Below, one piece after another: positions 1 through 4,907 of a stretch of 5,496 nucleotides of DNA. Under the pieces are notes generated by a model, which had not been told where the DNA came from, searched no databases, and worked only from the letters and a program-made list of their open reading frames with translations. A program made the translations under genes and the position numbers. Numbering within the stretch: position 1 is the stretch's first letter; every line of letters starts with the position of its first letter. Location of the stretch: assembly GCA_964402055.1 (NCBI GenBank), contig CAYOAV010000098.1:1-5496 (forward strand), read 5' to 3'. This stretch comes from UMGS363 sp964402055. GTDB lineage: Bacteria > Bacillota > Clostridia > Oscillospirales > Ruminococcaceae.

Positions 1-139
1 CTGCACAAAGCCGCAGATCGCAGTGGCACATTCTCTCGGACTCAATAAGGTTGGCGCTGAAAGAGTTCAGCCCGATAACGACGCTACTAAGGGCAAGATC
101 GCTAAGATCTCTCACCTTGTAGAAGTTACCGAAGCATAA
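1..139 (+). CDS. rpmD: 50S ribosomal protein L30, 3' end (partial)
   Basis: The window opens inside this gene. The reading frame begins at base 2 and encodes 45 residues before a TAA stop at 137-139. The visible part starts CTKPQIAVAHSLGLNK and ends KIAKISHLVEVTEA, which matches the C-terminal three quarters of bacterial L30 (about 60 residues). The family's features are present: a helix with a 'LGL.K' turn and the final 'I.KISHLVEV' strand. L30 is a small protein of the large ribosomal subunit that binds 23S rRNA. Its position directly before rplO is the standard spc-operon order. The N-terminus, start codon and ribosome binding site lie upstream of the window. The call rests on sequence pattern plus context and is secure despite truncation. 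Confidence 0.95.
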   Translation, partial: CTKPQIAVAHSLGLNKVGAERVQPDNDATKGKIAKISHLVEVTEA

Positions 140-159
140 TTGCAGGGAGGTGCGATATA

Positions 160-600
160 ATGTATATTCATGAATTATCACCTGCTGAAGGTTCTAAGAA
201 GGACGTTAAGAGAGTCGGCAGAGGTCACGGTTCAGGCTGGGGCAAAACCTCCGGTAAGGGACACAAGGGTCAGAACGCTCGTTCAGGCGGCGGTGTAAGA
301 CCTGGCTTTGAAGGCGGTCAGATGCCTCTTGCAAGAAGAATCCCTAAGAGAGGCTTCAACAACATTTTCGCTGCAAAGATGGCTGCTGTAAATGTTTCTT
401 CTCTTGAAATGTTCAAGGAAGGCACAGAGGTTAACGCAGAGCTTCTTCTCGCTGCAGGTCTTGTTAAGAACATTGACAATGGTGTTAAGATCCTCGGCAA
501 TGGTGAGATCACCAAGAATTTAACTGTAAAGGCTGACGCATTCTCTGCTTCGGCTAAAGAAAAAATTGAAAAGGCAGGCGGAAAGGCTGAGGTGATGTAA
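160..600 (+). CDS. rplO: 50S ribosomal protein L15
   Basis: This encodes a full-length 146-residue L15, the usual size. L15 is a late-assembling large-subunit protein with a long basic extension that penetrates 23S rRNA. The diagnostic Gly/Arg/Lys-rich N-terminal extension spans residues 15-66, with RVGRGHGSGWGKTSGKGHKG, then RSGGGVRPGFEGGQMPL and RRIPKRGF. The C-terminal half (about 75-146) is the globular domain, ending AGGKAEVM. The ATG at 160 is supported by an SD site (GGGAGGTG, 145-152) seven bases before it and by the family start 'M.IHEL.PAEGS'. The gap from rpmD is 20 bases. The last codons of this gene also contain the SD site of secY, and its TAA stop (598-600) lies one base before the secY start, so the two genes are probably translationally coupled. 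Confidence 0.98.
   Translation: MYIHELSPAEGSKKDVKRVGRGHGSGWGKTSGKGHKGQNARSGGGVRPGFEGGQMPLARRIPKRGFNNIFAAKMAAVNVSSLEMFKEGTEVNAELLLAAGLVKNIDNGVKILGNGEITKNLTVKADAFSASAKEKIEKAGGKAEVM
589..596 (+). promoter_or_regulatory. secY ribosome binding site inside rplO end
   Basis: GAGGTGAT is an eight-base match to the anti-SD end of 16S rRNA and lies within the last codons of rplO. If aligned to the usual core, the equivalent of GGAGG would end at about 592. That places the GTG at 602 nine bases away and an out-of-frame ATG at 600 seven bases away. Only the GTG opens the secY frame. Confidence 0.8.
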
Positions 601-601
601 T

Positions 602-1906
602 GTGTTTACAACCTTCAGAAACGCTTGGAAGGTTCCGGAGTTAAGGAAAAAAATTCTTTACACATTATTAATCATTTTCATTTTCCGTTTGGGTTGTCAT
701 ATCCCTGTTCCTTTTCTTGACGCATCAGTTATGGCGTCCACTATATCAGACAGCGGAAGCTTTTTGAGCTATATGGATATCCTTTCGGGTGGTGCGTTAT
801 CAAAGGGTACTTTGTTCGCTCTTTCTATTCAGCCGTATATCAACTCTTCGATCATTGTTCAGCTGTTGACATACGCTCTCCCTCCTCTTGAAAATCTTCA
901 GAAGGAAGGTGAGGAAGGCAGAAAGAAGCTCAACACTATCACGATGTTTGTTTCACTCGCAATTGCTCTTGTAATGTCGTATGCGTATTATCTTACACAG
1001 CGTAACAGCGGTGCGGTGAGATTTACGACTGGTGCTTCTGGTGTTTTTGCGGCTATTGTTATTATTGCTGCGTTTACTGCTGGTGCAGGAGTTGTTGTAT
1101 GGCTCGGTAACTGTATCAACGATAAGGGTCTTGGTAATGGTATTTCTATGATCCTTTTCGCAGGTATCGTTTCAAGAGGTCCTTCAAGTGTGCTTTCAAT
1201 GTTCACACTTGCTAAGAGTGACGCTAAATATTATCTGATTGTTCCCGTTGTTCTTATCGTATTCGTTCTTATGATCGCTTTTATCGTATTTATGAATGAA
1301 TCGGAGAGAAGAATTCCTATTCAGTACGCTAAGCGTGTTGTCGGAAGAAAACAGTACGGCGGTCAGAATACTCATATTCCAATAAAAATTGCAATGAGCG
1401 GCGTTATGCCTATCATCTTTGCAATGGCTATTATGTCGCTTCCTGCTACAATTGAGATGTTCATTCCTGTTAAGGCTGACCCTGTTACATTCTGGCAGAG
1501 GTTCTATGCAGGCTTTGTTCATTTCTTTAGCTACCGTAGCGGCTGGTATGCTGTGATCTACTTCATTCTTATTATTGCATTCAATTACTTCTATGTTGCT
1601 ATGCAGTATAACCCTGTTGAGATCGCAAACAACCTTCGCCAGAGCAACGGCGGTATCCCAGGTATCAGACCTGGTAAGCCTACAAGCGACTATATTCAGA
1701 AGGTTCTTTCAAAAATCACTTTGGTTGGTGCATTCTTCCTCGGTGTAATTGCTATTTTCCCAATTCTTACGAATCTTGCAATGCCCGATCTTAATATCGC
1801 TATGGGCGGTACTTCAATTCTCATCGTGGTAAGCGTTGTTCTTGAAACATCGAGAACTCTTGAATCACAGATGATGATGCGTCACCACAAGGGATTCCTC
1901 GAATAA
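602..1906 (+). CDS. secY: Protein translocase subunit SecY
   Basis: SecY forms the protein-conducting pore of the SecYEG translocon in the cytoplasmic membrane, working with SecA and with ribosomes. The 434 residues fit the family. The N-terminus FTTFRNAWKVPELRKKILYT is typical. Ten membrane segments can be placed roughly at 18-37, 68-90, 112-131, 146-169, 177-197, 210-231, 263-287, 313-334, 368-391 and 401-417, with a plug region around 55-67. Cytosolic loop C4 (232-262) carries ERRIPIQYAKRVVG. Loop C5 (335-367) carries NPVEIANNLR and the GIRPG motif, with conserved Arg356 used for SecA/ribosome contact. The C-tail is MMMRHHKGFLE. Translation starts at GTG; the ATG two bases upstream is in another frame and stops after 14 codons. 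The gene follows rplO by one base, consistent with coupling. Confidence 0.98.
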   Translation: MFTTFRNAWKVPELRKKILYTLLIIFIFRLGCHIPVPFLDASVMASTISDSGSFLSYMDILSGGALSKGTLFALSIQPYINSSIIVQLLTYALPPLENLQKEGEEGRKKLNTITMFVSLAIALVMSYAYYLTQRNSGAVRFTTGASGVFAAIVIIAAFTAGAGVVVWLGNCINDKGLGNGISMILFAGIVSRGPSSVLSMFTLAKSDAKYYLIVPVVLIVFVLMIAFIVFMNESERRIPIQYAKRVVGRKQYGGQNTHIPIKIAMSGVMPIIFAMAIMSLPATIEMFIPVKADPVTFWQRFYAGFVHFFSYRSGWYAVIYFILIIAFNYFYVAMQYNPVEIANNLRQSNGGIPGIRPGKPTSDYIQKVLSKITLVGAFFLGVIAIFPILTNLAMPDLNIAMGGTSILIVVSVVLETSRTLESQMMMRHHKGFLE

Positions 1907-1938
1907 TCGTCACACAGTCATCGTCAGGAGGATTTGTT

Positions 1939-2571
1939 ATGAATTTGATTTTACTTGGCGCTCCAGGTGCAGGAAAAGGCACACAGGCAGAGGTTATCAG
2001 CGCAAAGCTCGGTATTCCTCAGATCTCTACCGGAAATATTCTGCGTGAGGCAGTTAAAAACGGTACTGAATGCGGACTTAAGGCTAAAAGCTATATGGAA
2101 AGCGGCGCTTTGGTTCCCGACGAGGTTGTAATCGGTATTCTTAAGGACAGAATTGCCGAGGACGATTGTAAGAACGGTTTTATCCTTGACGGTTTCCCCA
2201 GAACTGTTCCTCAGGCAGAAGCTCTTGAGGCTATGGGTGTAAATATTGACAAGGTTCTTTCGATCGATGTTCCTGACGCTGATATTCAGGCTCGTATTTC
2301 GGGCAGAAGAGTATGCGAAAAGTGCGGTGCTTCTTACCACGTTGACTTCAAGCCAACCAAGGTTGAGGGCATTTGCGATAAGTGCGGCGGAAACGCTGTA
2401 CAGCGTAAGGACGATGCTCCTGAAACCGTTATTGAAAGACTTAAAACTTACCATGTTCAGACTGCTCCCCTTGCTGATTTTTATGACGCAAAGGGCAAGC
2501 TCACAAGAGTTAAGGGTCTGGACGGTGTAGAGGCAACCTCAAAGGTTGTTCTTGAAGCACTCAATGCGTAA
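1939..2571 (+). CDS. adk: Adenylate kinase (zinc-lid type)
   Basis: Adenylate kinase is a cytosolic enzyme catalysing ATP + AMP = 2 ADP, which keeps adenine nucleotides balanced. The protein is 210 residues, typical of the long bacterial form. The P-loop GAPGAGKGTQ is at residues 7-16. The AMP-binding region includes STGNILRE (30-37, with Arg36) and GFPRT (85-89, with Arg88). The LID domain (about 122-159) has four cysteines, CEKC (126-129) and CDKC (146-149), the zinc-binding pattern common in Gram-positive enzymes. The later QRKDD (155-159) and ERLKTYH (166-172) supply the arginines that close over the phosphates. An AGGAGG at 1926-1931, seven bases before the ATG, supports the start. It lies 32 bases after secY and 11 before map, the normal Firmicute arrangement. 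Confidence 0.98.
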   Translation: MNLILLGAPGAGKGTQAEVISAKLGIPQISTGNILREAVKNGTECGLKAKSYMESGALVPDEVVIGILKDRIAEDDCKNGFILDGFPRTVPQAEALEAMGVNIDKVLSIDVPDADIQARISGRRVCEKCGASYHVDFKPTKVEGICDKCGGNAVQRKDDAPETVIERLKTYHVQTAPLADFYDAKGKLTRVKGLDGVEATSKVVLEALNA

Positions 2572-2582
2572 AGGCTGAAAAA

Positions 2583-3341
2583 ATGATTAATGTTAAATCT
2601 AAGTCCGAACTGGAGAAGATGCGTAAGGCGGGAATTATTACCGCAAACGCTCTTCACTACGGAGGACAATCAATAAAAGTCGGTATGTCTACCTATGAGC
2701 TTGACAAGCTTATCCATGATTACATCGTTAAAAACGGTGCAAAGCCTTCCAGCCTTGGTTACGGTGGTTTCCCAGGTTCGGCTTGTATCTCTATAAATAA
2801 TGAGGTAATCCATGGTATTCCATCAAAGAAGAAATTCATTCGTGATGGTGATATTGTCAGCATTGACGTTACCGCACTTTATGATGGTTACAACGGGGAT
2901 ACGGCTTATACCTTCCCTGTAGGAAACGTTCCTGAGGAAACGCTTAAGCTGCTTGAGGTTACAAAAGAGAGTATGTATCTCGGAATCGAGCAGGCTATTA
3001 TCGGAAATCGTATTGGCGACATCAGCCATGCGGTTGAAGAGCATTGCGTTTCTCACGGATATGGTGTAGTCAAAAAGTATATAGGTCACGGCATTGGCAG
3101 AGAAATGCACGAATCACCCGAGGTTCCGAACTTTGGCCGTGCAGGCCATGGCCCAAGGCTTGTTGCAGGTATGACTATTACTGTTGAACCGATGATCAAT
3201 GCGGTGGGAGAGGACGTAAAGGTTCTTTCGGACGGCTGGACCGTAGTGACAAAATCCGGTTCTAATGCTGCTCATTTTGAGCATACAATTGCAATTACTC
3301 CCGACGGTCCGGTTATTTTAACCAAGCCGACAATTATATAA
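2583..3341 (+). CDS. map: Methionine aminopeptidase, type I
   Basis: MetAP removes the N-terminal methionine from new proteins whose second residue is small, acting on nascent chains as they leave the ribosome. The 252 residues form a single catalytic 'pita-bread' domain with no N-terminal zinc-finger extension, which is the type Ia layout. All five metal ligands can be read: Asp95 (in SIDVTALYDGYNGD), Asp106, His169 (in GHGIGREMHE), Glu202 (in TVEPM) and Glu233 (in AHFEHT). The substrate-contacting histidines His77 (VIHGIP) and His176 are also present, so the enzyme should be active. The start has only a weak SD (AAAGG, 2570-2574) that overlaps the adk stop eleven bases upstream, which suggests translation coupled to adk. 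The protein start MINVKSKSELEKMRKAG fits the family. Confidence 0.98.
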   Translation: MINVKSKSELEKMRKAGIITANALHYGGQSIKVGMSTYELDKLIHDYIVKNGAKPSSLGYGGFPGSACISINNEVIHGIPSKKKFIRDGDIVSIDVTALYDGYNGDTAYTFPVGNVPEETLKLLEVTKESMYLGIEQAIIGNRIGDISHAVEEHCVSHGYGVVKKYIGHGIGREMHESPEVPNFGRAGHGPRLVAGMTITVEPMINAVGEDVKVLSDGWTVVTKSGSNAAHFEHTIAITPDGPVILTKPTII

Positions 3342-3354
3342 ACGGCATACCCCG

Positions 3355-3361
3355 AAAGGAG
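3355..3361 (+). promoter_or_regulatory. Ribosome binding site of the KOW gene
   Basis: AAAGGAG lies eight bases before the GTG at 3370. No ATG is available at a suitable distance; the first in-frame ATG is codon 7 (3388), which would remove the first strand of the KOW fold. This site therefore decides in favour of the GTG start. Confidence 0.75.
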
Positions 3362-3369
3362 TTAAGGCT

Positions 3370-3618
3370 GTGGAAGCTAAAATCGGAATGATCGTCAGAT
3401 CTGCTGCTGGACATGACAGAGGAAATTTCCTTGTGATCACCGCAGTTGAGGGTGATTTTGCGTATATTGCTGACGGCAAGGAGCGAAAGCTCCTGAAACC
3501 TAAGAAAAAACGTTTAAAACACCTGAAGCTTACCAATACTGTTATAGATACAGACAATCTGACAGATAAGGGATTGAGAAAAATTATTTCTTCATTCCCT
3601 GAAACCCTAAATCCGTAA
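3370..3618 (+). CDS. KOW-domain RNA-binding protein (L14e-like)
   Basis: This small basic protein of 82 residues starts with GTG. Residues 4-35 (from KIGMIVRSAAGHDRG through AYIADG) fit a KOW motif: a short beta-barrel with the conserved Gly in a 'G.D.G' turn, as found in L14e/L24/NusG-type RNA-binding proteins. A strongly basic stretch follows at 39-53 (RKLLKPKKKRLKHLK), suited to RNA contact. The C-terminal third is predicted helical (NLTDKGLRKIISSF). In many Firmicutes a gene of this kind sits between map and infA; I believe B. subtilis ybzG is the counterpart, though I cannot confirm that here. A ribosome- or rRNA-associated role is inferred from the fold and neighbourhood; the precise function is not evident from sequence. 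It is 28 bases from map and 20 bases from infA. Confidence 0.9.
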   Translation: MEAKIGMIVRSAAGHDRGNFLVITAVEGDFAYIADGKERKLLKPKKKRLKHLKLTNTVIDTDNLTDKGLRKIISSFPETLNP

Positions 3619-3625
3619 ATCTAAA

Positions 3626-3631
3626 AGGAGG
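3626..3631 (+). promoter_or_regulatory. infA ribosome binding site, selects a TTG start
   Basis: AGGAGG (within AAAAGGAGG, 3623-3631) is seven bases before the TTG at 3639, an ideal distance. It is only three bases before an out-of-frame ATG at 3635, which reads ATG TTT GTC TAA and ends after three codons. The spacing favours the TTG. Confidence 0.8.
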
Positions 3632-3638
3632 CATATGT

Positions 3639-3857
3639 TTGTCTAAAGAGGATGTTATTGAGATTGAAGGTACAGTAATCGAAGCTCTCCCGAATGCAAT
3701 GTTCCAGGTTGAACTTGCAAACGGACACAAGATTCTCGCTCATGTTTCCGGTAAACTCAGAATGAATTATATTCGTATCGTTCCGGGTGACAAGGTTACG
3801 GTTGAGATGTCACCATATGACCTCTCAAAGGGCAGAATTACTTGGAGAGCAAAGTGA
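3639..3857 (+). CDS. infA: Translation initiation factor IF-1
   Basis: IF1 binds the A site of the 30S subunit during initiation and works with IF2 and IF3 to select the start codon. The 72-residue length is exactly typical. The OB-fold sequence is highly conserved: KEDVIEIEGTVIEALPNAMF (3-22), NGHKILAHVSGKLRMNYIRI (29-48), then PGDKVTVEMSPYDLSKGRI (49-67). The start codon is TTG: the protein begins Ser-Lys-Glu-Asp immediately after it, as in other IF1 proteins, there is no in-frame ATG or GTG nearby upstream, and the SD spacing is optimal. The C-terminus ITWRAK has Trp where many homologues have Tyr. The gene lies between the KOW gene and rpmJ (25-base gap), as in other Firmicutes. IF1 helps control initiation fidelity, so a TTG start on its own gene is notable. 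Confidence 0.97.
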   Translation: MSKEDVIEIEGTVIEALPNAMFQVELANGHKILAHVSGKLRMNYIRIVPGDKVTVEMSPYDLSKGRITWRAK

Positions 3858-3867
3858 ATTCTTGAAA

Positions 3868-3875
3868 AAGGAGGT
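3868..3875 (+). promoter_or_regulatory. rpmJ ribosome binding site
   Basis: AAGGAGGT lies seven bases before the ATG at 3883. This fixes the start of the short L36 gene and rules out a longer frame that runs back into infA from 3787. Confidence 0.85.
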
Positions 3876-3882
3876 ATTTATC

Positions 3883-3996
3883 ATGAAAGTAAGACCTTCA
3901 GTAAAACCAATTTGCGAAAAGTGCAAAATCATTAAGAGAAAAGGCAAAATTATGGTTATCTGCGAAAACCCTAAGCATAAGCAGCGTCAGGGCTGA
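3883..3996 (+). CDS. rpmJ: 50S ribosomal protein L36 (zinc-binding form)
   Basis: L36 is the smallest large-subunit protein and binds 23S rRNA near the base of the stalk. The sequence begins MKVRPSVKPICEKCKIIKRK and ends ICENPKHKQRQG, 37 residues in all, the standard length for this form. The zinc ribbon is intact: Cys11, Cys14, Cys27 and His32. This is therefore the C+ (zinc-dependent) version, not a cysteine-free paralogue. A strong SD sits seven bases before the ATG. The frame is open upstream to 3787, but that part overlaps infA in another frame and has no family resemblance. The placement after infA and before rpsM is the standard order. A 59-base gap follows before rpsM. Confidence 0.98.
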   Translation: MKVRPSVKPICEKCKIIKRKGKIMVICENPKHKQRQG

Positions 3997-4055
3997 TCCT
4001 TGATAGATCGTAAAATTGCTTAAAAACGTAAAATCCAACATGGAGGTGTATGTAA
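3997..4055 (+). other. rpmJ-rpsM intergenic leader
   Basis: This 59-base AT-rich gap begins the alpha-operon part of the cluster. It contains the SD site GGAGGTG (4042-4048) and, just before the rpsM start, an in-frame ATG-TAA pair (4050-4055). CGTAAAAT occurs twice (4009-4016 and 4027-4034). The blocks GCTTAAAA (4018-4025), CCAA (4035-4038), TGGAGGTGTA (4041-4050) and TAAATGGC (4053-4060, running into the gene) recur in the same order before rpsD. I see no clear terminator. TTGATA at 4000-4005 resembles a -35 box but has no -10 box at proper spacing. A regulatory role is possible but unproven. Confidence 0.35.
4042..4048 (+). promoter_or_regulatory. rpsM ribosome binding site
   Basis: GGAGGTG is seven bases before the ATG at 4056. 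The other in-frame ATG, at 4050, is one base from this site and is followed at once by TAA, so it cannot start the S13 protein. Confidence 0.85.
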
Positions 4056-4424
4056 ATGGCACGTATTGCAGGCGTTGACCTTCCTAAGGATAAGAGAGTT
4101 GAAATCGGACTCACATATATCTATGGCATCGGTCGCAAATCTGCTGATATTATCCTCAAAGAAACAGGTGTAAACCCTGACATCAGAGTTAAGGACCTTT
4201 CCGAGGATGATCTTGCAAAAATCCGTGAGTATATTGATAAGAATTTCATCGTTGAGGGTGACCTTCGCAGAAATGTTGCTCTTAACATTAAGCGTCTTGT
4301 TGAAATCGGTTGTTACAGAGGCGTTCGTCACAGAAAGGGTCTCCCCGTTAGAGGTCAGAGAACCAAGACTAACGCAAGAACTCGTAAGGGTCCTGTAAAG
4401 ACAATCGCTAACAAGAAGAAGTAA
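4056..4424 (+). CDS. rpsM: 30S ribosomal protein S13
   Basis: S13 sits in the head of the small subunit, contacts 16S rRNA and the P-site tRNA, and forms bridges to the large subunit. The 122-residue length is typical. The N-terminus MARIAGVDLPKDKRVEIGLT is a family signature, followed by YIYGIGRKSA (21-30), the helix-hairpin region. The helical middle part spans about 48-85. The basic signature CYRGVRHRKGLPVRGQRTKT is at 86-105. The C-terminal tail (NARTRKGPVKTIANKKK) is the lysine/arginine extension that reaches toward tRNA. It opens the S13-S11-S4 block and is followed by rpsK after a 14-base gap; the rpsK SD overlaps the rpsM stop, which suggests coupling. Confidence 0.98.
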   Translation: MARIAGVDLPKDKRVEIGLTYIYGIGRKSADIILKETGVNPDIRVKDLSEDDLAKIREYIDKNFIVEGDLRRNVALNIKRLVEIGCYRGVRHRKGLPVRGQRTKTNARTRKGPVKTIANKKK

Positions 4425-4438
4425 GGAGGGAATGAACA

Positions 4439-4840
4439 ATGGCTCAGGTTAAAGGTAAAAAGACTGTCGTAAGACGTCGTCGTGAGCGTAAAAACATTGA
4501 AAATGGTGCTGTTCATATCCAGTCCACTTTCAACAATACTATCGTTACTATTACTGATATTCAGGGTAACGCTATTTCATGGGCTTCAGCTGGCGAGCTC
4601 GGTTTTAGAGGATCTAAGAAGTCCACTCCGTTCGCTGCACAGACAGCTGCTGAAACTGCTGCTAAGGCTGCAATGGAGCATGGTCTTAAAACCGTTGAGG
4701 TTTATGTAAAGGGACCTGGTGCAGGCCGTGAAGCTGCTATCAGAGCTTTGCAGACTGTTGGTCTTGAAGTAAGACTTATCAAGGATGTTACTCCTATTCC
4801 TCATAACGGATGCCGTCCTCCTAAAAGACGCCGTGTATAA
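4439..4840 (+). CDS. rpsK: 30S ribosomal protein S11
   Basis: S11 lies on the small-subunit platform near the mRNA exit and the Shine-Dalgarno helix, partnering S18 and S6. The 133 residues are typical. After a basic N-terminal tail (KKTVVRRRRERKN, 7-19) come GAVHIQSTFNNTIVTITD (23-40), GELGFRGSKKSTPFAAQ (52-68) and VKGPGAGREAAIRAL (90-104). The C-terminal signature is DVTPIPHNGCRPPKRRRV. The Asn123-Gly124 pair in this loop corresponds to the site known to form isoaspartate in E. coli S11. The SD AAGGAGG (4423-4429) overlaps the rpsM stop and lies nine bases before the ATG at 4439. A second ATG at 4432 is out of frame, only two bases from the SD, and stops after six codons, so it is not the start. 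Confidence 0.98.
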   Translation: MAQVKGKKTVVRRRRERKNIENGAVHIQSTFNNTIVTITDIQGNAISWASAGELGFRGSKKSTPFAAQTAAETAAKAAMEHGLKTVEVYVKGPGAGREAAIRALQTVGLEVRLIKDVTPIPHNGCRPPKRRRV

Positions 4841-4907
4841 CAGCCTTTTCAGGAAGATGTTTCCGCTTAAAATATGTTTTTAAATACCAATGGAGGTGTA
4901 GTTCTAA
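4841..4907 (+). other. rpsK-rpsD intergenic leader
   Basis: At 67 bases this is the longest non-coding gap in the window. It includes a weak possible hairpin (GGAA 4852-4855 with TTCC 4861-4864), an AT-rich run, and the rpsD SD GGAGGTG (4892-4898), nine bases before the ATG. Sequence blocks GCTTAAAA (4865-4872), CCAA (4887-4890), TGGAGGTGTA (4891-4900) and TAAATGGC (4905-4912) match those before rpsM. The hairpin is too short to call a terminator. S4 is a known autoregulator in other bacteria, so this leader is a reasonable place for a control element, but nothing in the sequence proves one. Confidence 0.35.

Noticed and set aside
1196..1522. A 108-codon minus-strand frame opposite secY, rich in His, Asn and Cys
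   Set aside because: The odd composition follows from the antisense of hydrophobic SecY codons; no SD or domain supports it.
1906..1926. Direct repeat ATCGTCA (1906-1912 and 1920-1926) between secY and adk
   Set aside because: Seven bases in a 32-base gap is too short to imply an attachment site or operator.
1951..2454. A 167-codon open frame on the minus strand opposite adk
   Set aside because: It lies wholly inside a clearly conserved adk, has no recognisable domain, and its composition is that expected from the antisense of a codon-biased gene.
3787..3996. A longer 69-codon version of the L36 frame starting inside infA
   Set aside because: The extra N-terminal part overlaps infA in another frame and matches no L36; a strong SD precedes the ATG at 3883.
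4000..4034. Possible promoter before rpsM (TTGATA and TAAAAT)
   Set aside because: The boxes are 23 bases apart instead of about 17, and AT-rich text gives such matches easily.
4020..4439. A 139-codon open frame on the minus strand opposite rpsM
   Set aside because: It is covered by a highly conserved ribosomal protein gene, contains no known motif, and looks like an antisense shadow.
4841..4880. Possible terminator after rpsK (GGAA/TTCC hairpin followed by an AT-rich stretch)
   Set aside because: The stem is only four base pairs with no clean T-run directly after it, and rpsD is expected to be cotranscribed.
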